Of a stretch of 64,000 nt of DNA, positions 8,828 to 20,080 are shown one piece after another. The notes beneath the pieces are model-generated. The model saw only the letters and a program-made list of their open reading frames with translations, did no database searches and was not told the origin of the DNA. Numbering within the stretch: the stretch's first letter is position 1; the number at the start of each line of letters is the position of its first letter. The position numbers and the translations under genes are program-made. Source of the DNA: Shinella curvata (lineage in GTDB: Bacteria > Pseudomonadota > Alphaproteobacteria > Rhizobiales > Rhizobiaceae); assembly GCF_022899935.1 (NCBI RefSeq), contig NZ_JALJCJ010000003.1:62001-126000 (forward strand). The letters run 5' to 3'.

Positions 8828-9338
8828 CTGCCGGCTTCACCTCGGGCACCTCGCCCTTCAGGAGCGTAACGCCCTTCTTGGGCGCGGGGTCCTCGACGGA
8901 AGCGGTGGTGATATAGTCGATTTGCTCGACATAGACCTCGGCAATGACCTCCGCGCCGAAACGGCGGTTGAGGCCTTCCTTCACGACGCCCCTGAAGGCC
9001 TCGAGGTCGAAATTGCCGGTTGCGGTCACATCGATCATCTTCTTGCCGACGAGCAGCGTGTAGAGCTCATCCGTGATCATCTGCGGCAGCGGCACGACCT
9101 GCTTGGCCGCCAGCTCCTTGTTCGCCTTGTAGGCGAGCTTGGTGAGCAGATAGCCGTTGACACCATCTTCCCCGATGACCGGCAATGTCGTCGTGTAGCC
9201 GGAGACGAATTCCATCGCGGCCTCGCGCGCGGCCGCTTCCGTATCGACCTTGGGGGCCGAGGCCATCTTCAGCGAGAAATAGACCGCCGCGAGCGTGATC
9301 GCGAGGACCCAGACGCCGGTGCCGATAAGCTTGATCAT
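8808..9338 (-). CDS. Membrane-anchored protein of the flagellar cluster, unknown function
   Basis: 176 aa with a single N-terminal membrane segment (about residues 3-23, IGTGVWVLAITLAAVYFSLK) and the rest periplasmic. I do not recognise the family with certainty. Its layout (short cytoplasmic start, one helix, soluble domain ending in a charged tail) resembles small basal-body accessory proteins such as FliL, but key FliL motifs are not evident and a true fliL exists at 38950. It overlaps the upstream flgN-like gene by four bases (ATGA), so it is translationally coupled to it and is the last gene of that flagellar operon. Confidence 0.75.
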   Translation of the reverse strand: MIKLIGTGVWVLAITLAAVYFSLKMASAPKVDTEAAAREAAMEFVSGYTTTLPVIGEDGVNGYLLTKLAYKANKELAAKQVVPLPQMITDELYTLLVGKKMIDVTATGNFDLEAFRGVVKEGLNRRFGAEVIAEVYVEQIDYITTASVEDPAPKKGVTLLKGEVPEVKPAEKSGGH

Positions 9339-9703
9339 GTCCCGTAACCCAGACGGAACTGTTCCTGCGAATAGGTGCCGTCAGCCTCGAGGTCCTGCAC
9401 CGCGTTCTTCAGGATGGCAACAACCTCACGCACGGCGTCGAGATGAGCCGAGACACGCTGGGCGTTGGTGGCAAGCTTTTCGCGCATGCGGCCGAGCTGC
9501 GGCGAGAAGCTGGCAGGAACCTCTTCCGGGCGCACGTCGCGCGTCAGCATGGCCAGCTCATAAAGGCAGCGGCTCTTGTGGGCATTCGACGTCGGCAGAT
9601 CGAAATCGGGATCGTGGCCGATATTGTCGTTCTCGTTGTCGATGATGGTTTCAAGCCGACCGAGCACAGAGCGGATTCGGATTTCGTTGCTTGCCTGTTC
9701 CAT
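9335..9703 (-). CDS. flgN: FlgN-like flagellar export chaperone
   Basis: Small acidic, helix-rich cytoplasmic protein (122 aa). Length, long predicted helices at residues 1-25 and 70-105, and the C-terminal DGTYSQ motif fit alphaproteobacterial FlgN-type chaperones, which escort the hook-associated proteins FlgK and FlgL to the export gate. It sits between the rod-binding protein gene and a membrane protein gene in a flagellar operon. Assignment is from features and context rather than a clear signature, so the symbol is tentative. Confidence 0.6.
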   Translation of the reverse strand: MEQASNEIRIRSVLGRLETIIDNENDNIGHDPDFDLPTSNAHKSRCLYELAMLTRDVRPEEVPASFSPQLGRMREKLATNAQRVSAHLDAVREVVAILKNAVQDLEADGTYSQEQFRLGYGT

Positions 9704-9718
9704 TTTATTGTTCTCCGC

Positions 9719-10273
9719 TTATGCCGTTTTCTTGTGTTCTTTGATGCCGGGCGTCAGGTCGGCAAAGGCTTCCCGCTGCAAGGCCTGGATCATGCCGGAG
9801 GCGATACGGTCGGGATCATTCTCCTTGGCGCCGCCCGAGATGCCGCTCTTCTTGGCGAGCGCCTCGGCAATGCCGATGCCGCCGCCCTTGCCGAGCGCTT
9901 CACCCAGCTGATCGGCCATCATGCCGCGCCACATTTCGCCGGCGGTACCTTCGCCATAGACCTGCTCGCTTTCGGTCGGCATCATCGATTTCACGAAGTT
10001 CTGCAGAACCATCGTCTCGAACTTGCGCAGGTGTTCCGGCACGGCCTTGCTGCCGACGGCGGACACGGCGTTCGACGACGCGGTGGCGCCGGCGGAATCA
10101 CGATTGAGAATAGTGCCGACGGCGGCCTGGAATCCGGCGCCCGCTTCGGCAAGGCTTGTCGCTTCGAAGGAAGCGCGGTTCGATTTCAGCTTGGCTTGCG
10201 CTTCCTGAACCTGGGTCGGATCGGCAGCGCGCACGACGTCGAGCACCAGATCGCTGGGGGGAGTAATTGCCAC
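9719..10273 (-). CDS. flgJ: FlgJ-like rod-binding protein (no muramidase domain)
   Basis: 184 aa. The C-terminal half has the rod-binding domain signature LRKFETMVLQNFVKSMMP followed by EMWRGMMADQLGEALGKGGGIGIA. This corresponds to the N-terminal half of enteric FlgJ and to CheL of Caulobacter; the peptidoglycan hydrolase half is missing. A separate lytic transglycosylase at 20271-20849 could supply that activity. The start ATG (10271-10273) is followed by MAITPPSDLVLDVVRAAD. About 280 bp without a gene lie upstream, so this gene may begin its own transcription unit. Confidence 0.85.
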   Translation of the reverse strand: MAITPPSDLVLDVVRAADPTQVQEAQAKLKSNRASFEATSLAEAGAGFQAAVGTILNRDSAGATASSNAVSAVGSKAVPEHLRKFETMVLQNFVKSMMPTESEQVYGEGTAGEMWRGMMADQLGEALGKGGGIGIAEALAKKSGISGGAKENDPDRIASGMIQALQREAFADLTPGIKEHKKTA

Positions 10274-10554
10274 GTCTCAAAGCCTTTCAGGTAAATCCTG
10301 CGAGCCGGACCCGTCCTCATGGCGGTCCGCCGGCCTCATGACCATCGGGACATCGATCTACCCGCGCTGCATATCGCAGCCGCTTCGGCAAACCTCTTCA
10401 TCGTCCGTGAGGGAGACTATCGCTGCTCAACCTTACGGGAGGCTGGTGGCGGATGACGAAGTCGTGACGGCGGCACGTCCGGAATCCAATTTGAGGCAAG
10501 CTTGACCAGCCACGCGCGAAAATGCCTTGTCGTTCCAAAGACTTGCGAACGACC

Positions 10555-10953
10555 TCAGTCGTCGCCGCCCTTGTAGGCGATGTGCTGGTCGATCAGATCG
10601 TAGATGGCGTCATCCGCAGCCTCGCGCTCTTCGGCGCTGCGGGCCTCCTTCATATTGTCTTCCATACGGTCGCCCTTGGTGCGCTCCCGCACCACACGCA
10701 TCTCATGCATCTGCTGGACGTTGGCCAGCATCTGGTCCTGCTGCTGCAACCGGCTGTACTGGCCGGAATAGTGCCGCGAGAAGCTGCGATGCACCGGGTT
10801 CAGCGAATTGATCGCCTCGGCGACCGCGTCCATCGTCTCGGCCGCCTCCTGACGCTGGCGCGTGGTGTTGGCAAGATCGATCTCCGCCATCTTTTCGAGA
10901 TGCCGCTGCACGGTGACGAGGCGCTTCAGCTTTTCCGACCGGCTCTGCGCCAT
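10555..10953 (-). CDS. FliJ-like coiled-coil flagellar protein
   Basis: 132 aa, almost entirely charged helix, predicted coiled coil (residues 5-75 rich in Q, E, K, R). Size, coiled-coil nature and position directly after fliR fit a FliJ-type export accessory or chaperone that works with the FliI ATPase; no other fliJ candidate is seen in the window. Sequence identity to FliJ cannot be judged by eye. It follows fliR by a single base, so it is in the flhA-fliR operon. Confidence 0.6.
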   Translation of the reverse strand: MAQSRSEKLKRLVTVQRHLEKMAEIDLANTTRQRQEAAETMDAVAEAINSLNPVHRSFSRHYSGQYSRLQQQDQMLANVQQMHEMRVVRERTKGDRMEDNMKEARSAEEREAADDAIYDLIDQHIAYKGGDD

Positions 10954-10955
10954 CG

Positions 10956-11708
10956 CTATTCCCCCCTGAAGACCGGAATGAAGCCGCTTGCAAAAATCTC
11001 GAGCAGCGAGGAAATGCCGAAGTAGAGCAGGAACAGGCCACCCATGATGATGAAGGGCAGCGAAACGAAATAGATCGGGATCTGCGGTGCAAGCTTGTTG
11101 ACGAGACCGACGGAGATGTTGAACACCAGACCATAGAGAATGAAGGGGCTCGCCAGCCGCAGCATGATCATGAAGGTCTGGCTGAGCGTATCGGTGAGCG
11201 TGATCAGCGCGCTCTGCGGATTGAAGCCGGCGCCGATCGGCATGACATTGTAGGATTCGATCAATGCCCGCATGACGACATGGTGGAAATCCAGCATGAA
11301 GAGCACAAGCAGGCCGGCAAAGGACAAGAGGTTGGTCAGCTGGTTTTCCGCGGTGTCTTCCAGGACATCCGGCGTCGGCGGTGCGTTGAACCCCATCATC
11401 ATGGTCAGCACCGTGCCGGCGAACTGCAGGCCGAGAACATAATAGCGAGCGATGAGGCCGATCGCTGCACCCGTCAGCGTCTCGAAGACGATCATGCGGA
11501 GATAGCCGTCGAGATCACCGCTGGCGCGCGGATAGATGACATCCCACATGATCGGCAGCACGCCCATGGAGACCGCGACGGCGAGAAAGAGACGGATCTG
11601 GACCGAAATACGGGCCGAGGAAAAACCCGGCAGCAGCATGAAACACCCGCCGACACGGCAGAAGGCGGCGAACAGCGCCAGCACCGTGCCCTGCGGGTCC
11701 GTGATCAT
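10956..11708 (-). CDS. fliR: Flagellar export gate protein FliR
   Basis: Integral membrane component (250 aa) of the flagellar type III export gate with FliP, FliQ and FlhB. It has five to six hydrophobic helices and ends in [20 protein letters not shown], the typical C-terminal helix. Start ATG at 11706-11708 overlaps the flhA stop by four bases (ATGA), showing coupling. A longer frame reaches 12215 but lies inside flhA and is not protein-like. Normal length for FliR. Confidence 0.96.
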   Translation of the reverse strand: MITDPQGTVLALFAAFCRVGGCFMLLPGFSSARISVQIRLFLAVAVSMGVLPIMWDVIYPRASGDLDGYLRMIVFETLTGAAIGLIARYYVLGLQFAGTVLTMMMGFNAPPTPDVLEDTAENQLTNLLSFAGLLVLFMLDFHHVVMRALIESYNVMPIGAGFNPQSALITLTDTLSQTFMIMLRLASPFILYGLVFNISVGLVNKLAPQIPIYFVSLPFIIMGGLFLLYFGISSLLEIFASGFIPVFRGE

Positions 11709-13792
11709 GAAATGGAGCCGAGGATCTTGATCTCGATGCCCTTGGCGAGCTCGACATGCGAGAGAACCGGCAATGTTGCAAAAAGACGTTCGATGATCAT
11801 GCGCACATAAGAGCGGGATTCGGGCGATGTGACCAGTACAAAGGGCGTGCCGCGGTCGAGAAACTCGCGGATAACCCGCGTCGCCTGCTCGGAAAACTCT
11901 TCGAGCTGGCGCGGATCGATGTCGAACTCGACGATTTCGCCCTTCGAATCGCGCTTCAGCGCCTGGTGGAACACCATGTCCCACTTGTTGCCGAGACGCA
12001 GCACCGGCAGCACACCGTTGTCGGTCAGGTCGCCGCAGATCTGCTGCGCCATGCGGATGCGGACATGCTCGACGATCTGCTCGGTCTTGCGCACATGCGG
12101 CGCGAGTTCGGCGACGGCTTCGAGAATGAGATGCAGGTTGCGGATGGAGACGCGCTCGGCGAGCAGCAGCTTCAGCACGGCCTGCAGGCCGGAATAGGAC
12201 ATGTGCGACGAGCAAATCTCGTCGGCGAGCTTGCGATATTCCGGATCGAGACGCTCGATCAGCACCTTGACGTCCTTGTAGGACAGGAGTTGCGGCAGGT
12301 TGTTGCGGATGACTTCCGAGAGATGCGTGAGAACAACCGAGACGTTGTCGATCGGATGGAAGCCCTCGCGGCGCAGGTCCTCGGCAAAGGTTTCGAGGAC
12401 CGATACCGCCGGCATGCCGAAGGCGGGTTCACGGATCTCGTCGCCCGGCACGCTCGGCTTGCGGCCGCCGCCCGTGACGACGAGGACTTCGCCGACGCGC
12501 ACGATGTTGGAGGCGATCGTCGTGCCGTGAATGCGGATCTGGTAGGACTTGTCGGGAATGGCGATATCGTCGGAAACCTTGATTTCCGGAACGACGAAAC
12601 CGTACTGGCCGGCGAACTTCTTGCGCATCTTGCCAACGCGAAACGCCAGCTCCTGATGGGCACCGAGAAGACGTGTGGAGACCTGCTTGCCAAGCAGGAG
12701 CTCGATCTCGGCGGTCTTGAGCACCGACTTAACCGAGTCCTTTTCCTGATCGCGAGTCGCCTGGACCTGCTGGGCTTCCGCGGCACGCTTGGCCTGGTTT
12801 TCCGCCTCGATGCGGCGCGGGATCATCCAGCCGCCAAAGGCCATGAGGCCGCCGAGCACCATGAAGGGCAGGAAAGGCAGGCCCGGCATGAGGGCGAGCA
12901 TGATCATCAGGCCGGCGGCGACGAGCAATGCGCGCGGATAGCCGGAGAGCTGATTGACGACCGCCTGGTCGGTGGAACCCGAGGTGCCGCCGCGCGAAAC
13001 GATGAGGCCCGCGGCGAGCGAGACGATGAGCGCCGGAATCTGCGAGACGAGACCGTCGCCGACCGAGAGCTTGACGAAGACGTCGGCCGCTTCCGAGAGC
13101 TCCATGCCATGACGGAAGTAGCCGATGATGATGCCGCCGAAGACATTGATGGCGGTGATGAGAAGGCCGGCAATGGCGTCGCCGCGCACGAACTTCGAGG
13201 CACCGTCCATCGAACCGAAGAACGAGCTTTCCTCTTCCAGTTCTCGGCGGCGCAGCTGCGCCTGCTTCTCGTCGATAAGGCCCGCCGACAGGTCGGCGTC
13301 GATCGACATCTGCTTCCCGGGGATCGCATCGAGGGTGAAGCGCGCGCCGACTTCCGCGATACGCGTCGCACCCTTGGTGATGACGATGAAGTTCACCACG
13401 ATCAGGATCATGAAGACGATGATACCGATGACGAAGTCACCGGACATGACGAGGCTGGCAAAGCCGGCGATCACGCCGCCCGCCGCATCGTGCCCCTCGT
13501 TGCCATGCGAGAGGATGACGCGCGTCGTCGCAATGTTCAGAGACAGGCGCACCATGGTCGCGATGAGGAGAACCGTCGGGAACGACGAGAAATCGAGCGG
13601 ACGCTGGATCCACAGCGCAACCATCAGGATCAGCACGGAAAAGGCGATCGAGAAGGCCAGGCCTATGTCGATCATGAAGGCCGGGATCGGCAGGAAGAGG
13701 ATCGACAGGATCGTCAGGATGCCCACGGCGAACGCGACATCGCGGCCGCTGGGACTGACCTTCGGAAGGTTGATTGCCGGAACTTGCGCCAT
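11705..13792 (-). CDS. flhA: Flagellar export protein FlhA
   Basis: Large export gate protein (695 aa). The N-terminal half has about eight membrane helices with the FHIPEP-family region near [20 protein letters not shown]; the cytoplasmic half starts near residue 330 and binds chaperone-substrate complexes. I chose the ATG at 13790-13792 ([11 protein letters not shown]) with a GGGAAG ribosome site; an upstream ATG at 13837 adds 15 residues. Upstream at 13859-13880 lies a copy of the shared flagellar promoter motif, implying that flhA-fliR-fliJ-like is a transcription unit separate from fliQ. Confidence 0.97.
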   Translation of the reverse strand: MAQVPAINLPKVSPSGRDVAFAVGILTILSILFLPIPAFMIDIGLAFSIAFSVLILMVALWIQRPLDFSSFPTVLLIATMVRLSLNIATTRVILSHGNEGHDAAGGVIAGFASLVMSGDFVIGIIVFMILIVVNFIVITKGATRIAEVGARFTLDAIPGKQMSIDADLSAGLIDEKQAQLRRRELEEESSFFGSMDGASKFVRGDAIAGLLITAINVFGGIIIGYFRHGMELSEAADVFVKLSVGDGLVSQIPALIVSLAAGLIVSRGGTSGSTDQAVVNQLSGYPRALLVAAGLMIMLALMPGLPFLPFMVLGGLMAFGGWMIPRRIEAENQAKRAAEAQQVQATRDQEKDSVKSVLKTAEIELLLGKQVSTRLLGAHQELAFRVGKMRKKFAGQYGFVVPEIKVSDDIAIPDKSYQIRIHGTTIASNIVRVGEVLVVTGGGRKPSVPGDEIREPAFGMPAVSVLETFAEDLRREGFHPIDNVSVVLTHLSEVIRNNLPQLLSYKDVKVLIERLDPEYRKLADEICSSHMSYSGLQAVLKLLLAERVSIRNLHLILEAVAELAPHVRKTEQIVEHVRIRMAQQICGDLTDNGVLPVLRLGNKWDMVFHQALKRDSKGEIVEFDIDPRQLEEFSEQATRVIREFLDRGTPFVLVTSPESRSYVRMIIERLFATLPVLSHVELAKGIEIKILGSIS

Positions 13793-13858
13793 CGTTATGC
13801 TTCCCGTCTCGTCATGAGAGGCGGCGGCACAAAACACGTGTCGCCCATTTCATCCGAT

Positions 13859-13880
13859 GACCTACAGGGCGAAGCTTGCG
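13859..13880 (-). promoter_or_regulatory. Shared flagellar motif upstream of flhA
   Basis: On the minus strand CGCAAG-N10-TAGGTC, ending 66 bp before the flhA start. It matches the motif found before flgE, flgB, fliF, the mot operon and motA. Candidate promoter or activator site. Confidence 0.6.
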
Positions 13881-13932
13881 CGAGGATGGGGAAAGGCACG
13901 CCAGCAAGGCGCGAAGCGCAGCCGGACGAGCG

Positions 13933-14195
13933 CTAGAATCCGCTCTGGATGCGGGAGAAGACGAGATCGGTGAAGATGGATATCTGGGCGCCGATAAAGG
14001 GGGCCGAAATGGCGATCGTCACGAAAATCGCCAGGATTTTCGGCACGAAGGTCAGGGTCATTTCCTGAACCTGAGTCAGCGCCTGTACGAAGGCGATGAC
14101 GACGCCCACGATCATGGCGGCAAGCACCGCCGGTCCGGAGGCCACGATGACCGTCCAGATGGCTGCCTGCGCTATATCGAGGGCGTCTGCCTCAT

Positions 14196-14199
<4 letters not shown>
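13933..14199 (-). CDS. fliQ: Flagellar export protein FliQ
   Basis: Small two-helix membrane protein (88 aa) of the export gate. Helices at about residues 14-40 and 54-76, with the family stretch FVQALTQVQEMTLTFVPKI between them. Start overlaps the flgD stop by four bases. It is the last gene of the flgE-K-L-flaF-flbT-flgD-fliQ block; flhA follows after 140 bp with its own motif. Confidence 0.96.
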
Positions 14200-15414
<1,215 letters not shown>

Positions 15415-15452
15415 TCAGACATCCTTCATGTGTGTCCGTATCCTCTGGTTCA

Positions 15453-16511
15453 TCAGAGGTAGTTCAGCAGGCTCAGGTTCTGGATCCGCGAGGTGAGCGT
15501 GTAGGCAAGCGAGAGCTGCGATTCGAGTGTGGTTACACGCGTCGCCGCCTCGTAGGTATCGATGCCTTCCATATCCTTGATGCTGGTGCTCAGGATGGTG
15601 ATCTGCGCATCGAGCGAGGTGTTGGCCTGGCTCACGCGGGATTCCGAAATGCCGAGCTTCGAGCGTTCGCCGTCGATGCCGGAGACCGCACGCCCCATAT
15701 AGTCGATCGCCGCATCGCTCACGACCTTGCGGGACGCCTCGGAGATGTTGAGCGCCAGCAGTTCCTGGCCGATCACCAGACCGAGCGCCATATTGCGCAT
15801 GCCGGCCACATTGGTGTTGGTCGAGCTCTGCACCGTTTCAGACGCGCTGATGCGGCTGTTCATGTTCTCGCTGGACGCATTCGACCAGTTGTTCTCCCAG
15901 CTCACGCCGCTCATGAAGTCCGTCTCGAGCGAATCGATGAAGGACTGCATGTCAGCGGGATCGATGGAGGAAACGGCGCTGTCCGTCTGGTCGAAGGTGA
16001 AATGCGCCAGGAAAGCAGCGTCGAAGGCGGCCTTGGCATCAGACACCGGGGACGTCTGGAAATAGTCGTTGAACGGCATCACGTCGGAATTGATGCCTGC
16101 AAACAGGTATTCACCGCTGAAGGAGGTGTTTGCGGCGGCCGTGAAGGTCGACAGCGCATCACCGATATTTTTCTGGGCGAGCTGGAGCTGATCGGCGGAC
16201 GTGATGCCCGAAAGCGCGATCAGCACGCCCATGGCGTCGTTCGCCGCGGTCGACATCTGGCCGAGCGCCTCCTGGGAGGCGGCAAGGCGCTGGGTCGTCA
16301 AGGCGTTGGTGCTCTTCAGCGATTCCATGCGCTGCAGGTCGCGGTGAAGGTTGAGCGTGCGGGCGGTCTTGGCGCCAAGCTCCGCACCGACATCCGCATG
16401 GCGGCCCGTCACGGACTCTTCCTGGACCTTCAGCATCTCCTTCTGCGCGCTTGCGACCGTAATGCGCATAGCGTTCTGGAGGGACATGTTGGAAACGAAA
16501 GAAGCTTTCAT
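15453..16511 (-). CDS. flgL: Hook-filament junction protein FlgL
   Basis: Hook-associated protein 3 (352 aa), exported and placed between FlgK and the flagellin filament. N-terminal helix ASFVSNMSLQNAMRITVASAQ and C-terminal helix ESQLSLAYTLTSRIQNLSLL form the flagellin-like D0 pair. Only three bases separate it from flgK. Length is typical of rhizobial FlgL. Confidence 0.95.
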   Translation of the reverse strand: MKASFVSNMSLQNAMRITVASAQKEMLKVQEESVTGRHADVGAELGAKTARTLNLHRDLQRMESLKSTNALTTQRLAASQEALGQMSTAANDAMGVLIALSGITSADQLQLAQKNIGDALSTFTAAANTSFSGEYLFAGINSDVMPFNDYFQTSPVSDAKAAFDAAFLAHFTFDQTDSAVSSIDPADMQSFIDSLETDFMSGVSWENNWSNASSENMNSRISASETVQSSTNTNVAGMRNMALGLVIGQELLALNISEASRKVVSDAAIDYMGRAVSGIDGERSKLGISESRVSQANTSLDAQITILSTSIKDMEGIDTYEAATRVTTLESQLSLAYTLTSRIQNLSLLNYL

Positions 16512-16514
16512 AGC

Positions 16515-17960
16515 TTAGCCTGCCGCCTGGAGAAGCGCGGTGATCATTTCATCGACCGCCGCCACGAGTTTTGCCGACGCCTTGTAGGATTGCTCGAGAT
16601 CGAGCAGCAGCGCGAGTTCCTCATCGAGGCTCACGGACGTCACATTCTGGAGCGCCTCCTGCGTGCGTCCAAGCAGCGCCGCCTTGTCGTCGCCCGCCGT
16701 GGTCGCCGCGCTGCGCAACTGCTCCAGCCAGCCGACCGAACCGGTCGAGAAGGCAAGGATCGTCGCCGTCGTATCGATCGCCGCATCCGCGTCGAAGGTC
16801 ATCGGCGTCTCGAAAGCCGCCGTATAGCTCTTCAGCAGTTCCGAGAAGCTGGCATTGTTGCCGATGTTGAACGTGTCGTTGATACCGTCCCGCAACAGCA
16901 TGGCGTTGCCGCCCTGGCTGGTGATAACGGCCGGATTGACCTTGATCACCGCGCCGAGGCCGGGCGAACCGACCGTCGGGATACCGCTCCAGGTAAAGAG
17001 ACCGTCGGTATCCACGAACGTGCCCGAGCCGGCGGGAGTCTCGATGCTCTCGGAGAACATCGAGATCAGGCCGCGCGAGATTTCATCGAGCTGGTTCTGG
17101 AAAATCGGAGCGGCTTCGTCGCGCAGCTGCAGAAGGGCCGCAATGGAGCCCTGGGCGCTGGTATTGCCGCCCGCACCCGCCTGGACGGCCACGCCGTCGA
17201 TATAGATCGGGTTGCCGGTGACGGCAGCCGTGTATGTGGGGGTCGGCGTGAAGGTGACCGTGCGTGGTTCGGTCTCGAACAGCACGGTGCCGTCGCTCGT
17301 GTAGAGCGCAAGATCGTTGTTCGTGCGCTTCAGCGTGCTGACGCCGACGATCTGCGAAATCTGCGTCAGCAGCTTGTCACGCTGGTCGAGCGCATCGTTG
17401 ACGTCGGTGCCGGCGGCCGTACCCTGCTTGACCTGGTCGTTGTAGATCTTGAACTCGGACAGCAGCCGGTTGAGTTCCGTCACGGCCGTACCGATATCGG
17501 CATCCGCCTCGGCGCGCATCTTCTGAACGGCAAGCGAAGTGCTGTTCAGCGAGTTGGCGACATCCGTCGCATCGGCGATGACCGTTTCGGCAAGCGACAC
17601 TTCGTTCGGCTTGTCGGCGAACGCCTGAAGATTGTCGCGCAGCTTGGAAAGATAGGTGGACGGGGCGAGTTCGTAGTCCTCGCCGCCGAGCATCATCTTC
17701 ATGCTGGTCAGCCCCGTCAGGAGCGTATCCTGTGCGGAAGACTTGGAGATGCTGATGAGGTTCTGCTTCAGCAGCGCCTCGTTCTGGGCCCGCTGGGTTT
17801 CGACGACCGAGGCCCCGGTCGCGGCGGTTGCGAGAACCGCCGACCGGCGCGCATAGGACGCGTCGCTTGCATTGGCAATGTTCTTCGACGCGACGGCCGA
17901 TTGCAGGCCTACGTTGGAGAAGCTCGACTGAGCAGTCTTCATTGCTGTTGAAAGCGACAT
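16515..17960 (-). CDS. flgK: Hook-filament junction protein FlgK
   Basis: Hook-associated protein 1 (481 aa), exported by the flagellar apparatus. The N-terminal rod/hook signature KTAQSSFSNVGLQSAVASKN and ANASDASYARR and the C-terminal LLDLEQSYKASAKLVAAVDEM are clear. It lies between flgE (43 bp upstream) and flgL. Initiation at the ATG 17958-17960 gives MSLSTAMKTAQ. Confidence 0.95.
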   Translation of the reverse strand: MSLSTAMKTAQSSFSNVGLQSAVASKNIANASDASYARRSAVLATAATGASVVETQRAQNEALLKQNLISISKSSAQDTLLTGLTSMKMMLGGEDYELAPSTYLSKLRDNLQAFADKPNEVSLAETVIADATDVANSLNSTSLAVQKMRAEADADIGTAVTELNRLLSEFKIYNDQVKQGTAAGTDVNDALDQRDKLLTQISQIVGVSTLKRTNNDLALYTSDGTVLFETEPRTVTFTPTPTYTAAVTGNPIYIDGVAVQAGAGGNTSAQGSIAALLQLRDEAAPIFQNQLDEISRGLISMFSESIETPAGSGTFVDTDGLFTWSGIPTVGSPGLGAVIKVNPAVITSQGGNAMLLRDGINDTFNIGNNASFSELLKSYTAAFETPMTFDADAAIDTTATILAFSTGSVGWLEQLRSAATTAGDDKAALLGRTQEALQNVTSVSLDEELALLLDLEQSYKASAKLVAAVDEMITALLQAAG

Positions 17961-18003
17961 CGGATTTACCTAACTCTCGACTGCGCGCGGGGTTCTGGCC
18001 GCA

Positions 18004-19203
18004 TTATCTCTTCAGGTTGACGAGGGTTTCCATGAGTTCCGAACCCGTCTGGAAGACCTTCGAATTCGCCGTGTAGTTACGCTGCGATTCGATCATGCTC
18101 GTCAGTTCTTCGGCGATATCGACGTTGGAATCTTCCAGCGCGCCCGAAATGATGCTGCCGTAACCGTTGGTGCCGGCGTAACCCATGACGACGACGCCCG
18201 ATTCGTTGCTCTGCGAGTAGACGTTGCCCGGCAGCGGCTTGAGGTTGTCAGGGCTCTGCACCGAGGCCATCGCGATACGGTACTTCGGGGTCAGTTCGCC
18301 ATTCGAGTATTTCAGCGAGAGGACACCGTCGTCGCTGATCTCGTAGCCGGTGACCTTGCTGGCCGCGTTACCATCGATCTTGCCGTTGGAAACGTCGAAG
18401 TCGGAGGCGAGCTGCGTGGAGCCGCCGATGCTGATTTCCAGTTCCGCGAGTTCCGCGCCGCCGGTGGTCTGGGGCGTGGTCGTGATGATCGCTGGCGATG
18501 GGCTGGTCAGCTTGCCCGCGGAATCGAAGACCATGGCAATCGGGCCAGCGATCGACGTGCCGTCGTATGTTGCCTCGACCGTCCAGTTGTTGTCCGACAC
18601 CTTGGTGTAGTTGAATTCGATCAGACGCGAATTGCCCTGGCTGTCATAGGCCTTGAGCGACGTCTTCTTCTCGTAGCCGTCGTCGGCATTCGACGGCAGG
18701 TTGACGTCGAGCGCACCTTCGGCCGAGCCCTTGGCGTTGAGTTCGCCGGAAGAGAGGTTGATTTCTCCCAGGCCGTCGAAGCCGTTGACGACGATCGTCG
18801 GGTCCTCGGTCGAGGAATATTCATAGCCCATCAGCGTGAAGCCGGCGCTGTTCTGCAGCGTGCCGTCGTCCATCGGCGTGAAGGCGCCGGCGCGGGTCAT
18901 GTATTCCTGGCCGTCGCTGCCCTGGACGATGAAGAAGCCCTTGCCGTTGATGGCAAGATCCGTCGACGACGTCGTGTAGGTGAAGGTGCCCTGCGCGGAG
19001 ATGGAGTAACGCACATCCGTGGTCACGCCGCCCGAATTGTAGGCGCCGCCCGTGGAAGGCAGAATCAGCGAGGAGAACTGGGTCGAGGCCTTCTTGTAGC
19101 CCGTCGTGTTCGCATTCGCGATGTTGTCGGCAACCGTGCTCAGGCGGTTCGCCTGTGCGTTCATGCCGGAAACACCCGTTCTCATCGTACCGTAAAGGCT
19201 CAT
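18004..19203 (-). CDS. flgE: Flagellar hook protein FlgE
   Basis: Main hook subunit (399 aa). N-terminus SLYGTMRTGVSGMNAQANRLS with the ANANTTGYKK motif near residue 30, central FlgE D2-type region, and C-terminus LTSMIESQRNYTANSKVFQTGSE, all as in rod/hook proteins. It starts the hook-gene operon; a copy of the shared flagellar promoter motif lies 30 bp upstream of its ATG. Confidence 0.97.
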   Translation of the reverse strand: MSLYGTMRTGVSGMNAQANRLSTVADNIANANTTGYKKASTQFSSLILPSTGGAYNSGGVTTDVRYSISAQGTFTYTTSSTDLAINGKGFFIVQGSDGQEYMTRAGAFTPMDDGTLQNSAGFTLMGYEYSSTEDPTIVVNGFDGLGEINLSSGELNAKGSAEGALDVNLPSNADDGYEKKTSLKAYDSQGNSRLIEFNYTKVSDNNWTVEATYDGTSIAGPIAMVFDSAGKLTSPSPAIITTTPQTTGGAELAELEISIGGSTQLASDFDVSNGKIDGNAASKVTGYEISDDGVLSLKYSNGELTPKYRIAMASVQSPDNLKPLPGNVYSQSNESGVVVMGYAGTNGYGSIISGALEDSNVDIAEELTSMIESQRNYTANSKVFQTGSELMETLVNLKR

Positions 19204-19232
19204 GTCAAATCCCCGTTCGTCTCGTCACAACG

Positions 19233-19254
19233 ACCCTATGAAACGGGCCTTGCG
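19233..19254 (-). promoter_or_regulatory. Shared flagellar motif upstream of flgE
   Basis: Minus strand CGCAAG-N10-TAGGGT, 30 bp before the flgE start. Same bases and same N10 spacing as at flgB and flhA. Candidate promoter or Rem-responsive element. Confidence 0.62.
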
Positions 19255-19314
19255 TGAAGCTGGCTGCCAAGGTGATCTGCCGGGGTCCGCCGTCCCGCCA
19301 GATCGCGCGCTTTC

Positions 19315-19989
19315 TCAGCCCTGCCAATCGATGCAGTAGCCAAGGAAACGCTTGGAATCGATCGGATCGAAACCGAGCTTCTTGCGCAGCTTCTTGCGCA
19401 GCTTGCTGATGTGGCTTTCGACCACGTTTTCCTCGACGTCCTCGTCGAAAATGCCGTAGATCGCGTTGAAGATCTGCGTCTTGGAAAGACGGCGGCCGCG
19501 GTTGGCGACCAAATATTCCAGGATGCGGCGCTCGCGGCGCGGCAAGGGGAATATCTCGTCATTGATCTCGGGATCGCGACCGTCGGAGAACACCCGGATC
19601 GGGCCGATCTCCGTAAAATTGGTGAGCGCCTTCAGGCGACGCCGGATGGCCGCCGCGCGGGCCAGGATTTCCCGCGGATGGACCGGCTTGCGCACGACGT
19701 CATCGACGCCGCTGTCAAACAGCGCAAGGGTGTTTTCCAGGGACGGCGTATCGCTGACCGCGATCACCGGAGCCTGCGAACGATCACGGATCGCCCGCGG
19801 CAGTTCCATGCCGTGCTGGCCCTGACCGATCAGGAATGCCTCGACCGCATCGATGTCCGAATCGGCGGCGGTGTTCACCCACTCGCCGAATTCACGGGGA
19901 TCGAACCCCGTCGAGGGCACGCCCTCGCGACCAAAAAGAGAAGTATAGCCGTCTTTCACGAGCTCGCGCTCATCAACCACTACGATCAT
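19315..19989 (-). CDS. rem: Motility regulator Rem (OmpR-like)
   Basis: Transcription activator of class II flagellar genes in rhizobia (224 aa). It begins [20 protein letters not shown] and has a receiver-like fold that lacks a clean acidic pocket, then a winged-helix OmpR/PhoB DNA-binding domain from about residue 125 ([19 protein letters not shown]...). The ATG at 19987-19989 has a perfect GGAGG site. Transcribed toward flgE but separated by about 110 bp holding the flgE motif. A CtrA-type box lies 92 bp upstream. In S. meliloti Rem is activated by VisNR; both are present here. Confidence 0.93.
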   Translation of the reverse strand: MIVVVDERELVKDGYTSLFGREGVPSTGFDPREFGEWVNTAADSDIDAVEAFLIGQGQHGMELPRAIRDRSQAPVIAVSDTPSLENTLALFDSGVDDVVRKPVHPREILARAAAIRRRLKALTNFTEIGPIRVFSDGRDPEINDEIFPLPRRERRILEYLVANRGRRLSKTQIFNAIYGIFDEDVEENVVESHISKLRKKLRKKLGFDPIDSKRFLGYCIDWQG

Positions 19990-20080
19990 TCGTCCGCCTC
20001 CGAATCAGTGTGGTGCTTCGTTCAGGCAGTGGTACGAATCGGGCGAATCACCGGCAACTAGAGAAAGTGACTGGGTGAAT

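Noticed and set aside
11709-12215. Longer FliR starting inside flhA
   Set aside because: The extra sequence is an Arg/Ala-rich shadow of flhA; the ATG overlapping the flhA stop is the normal arrangement.
11756-13936. 726-codon plus-strand frame opposite flhA
   Set aside because: Antisense shadow, Arg/Asp/His-rich, no motifs; flhA is unmistakable.
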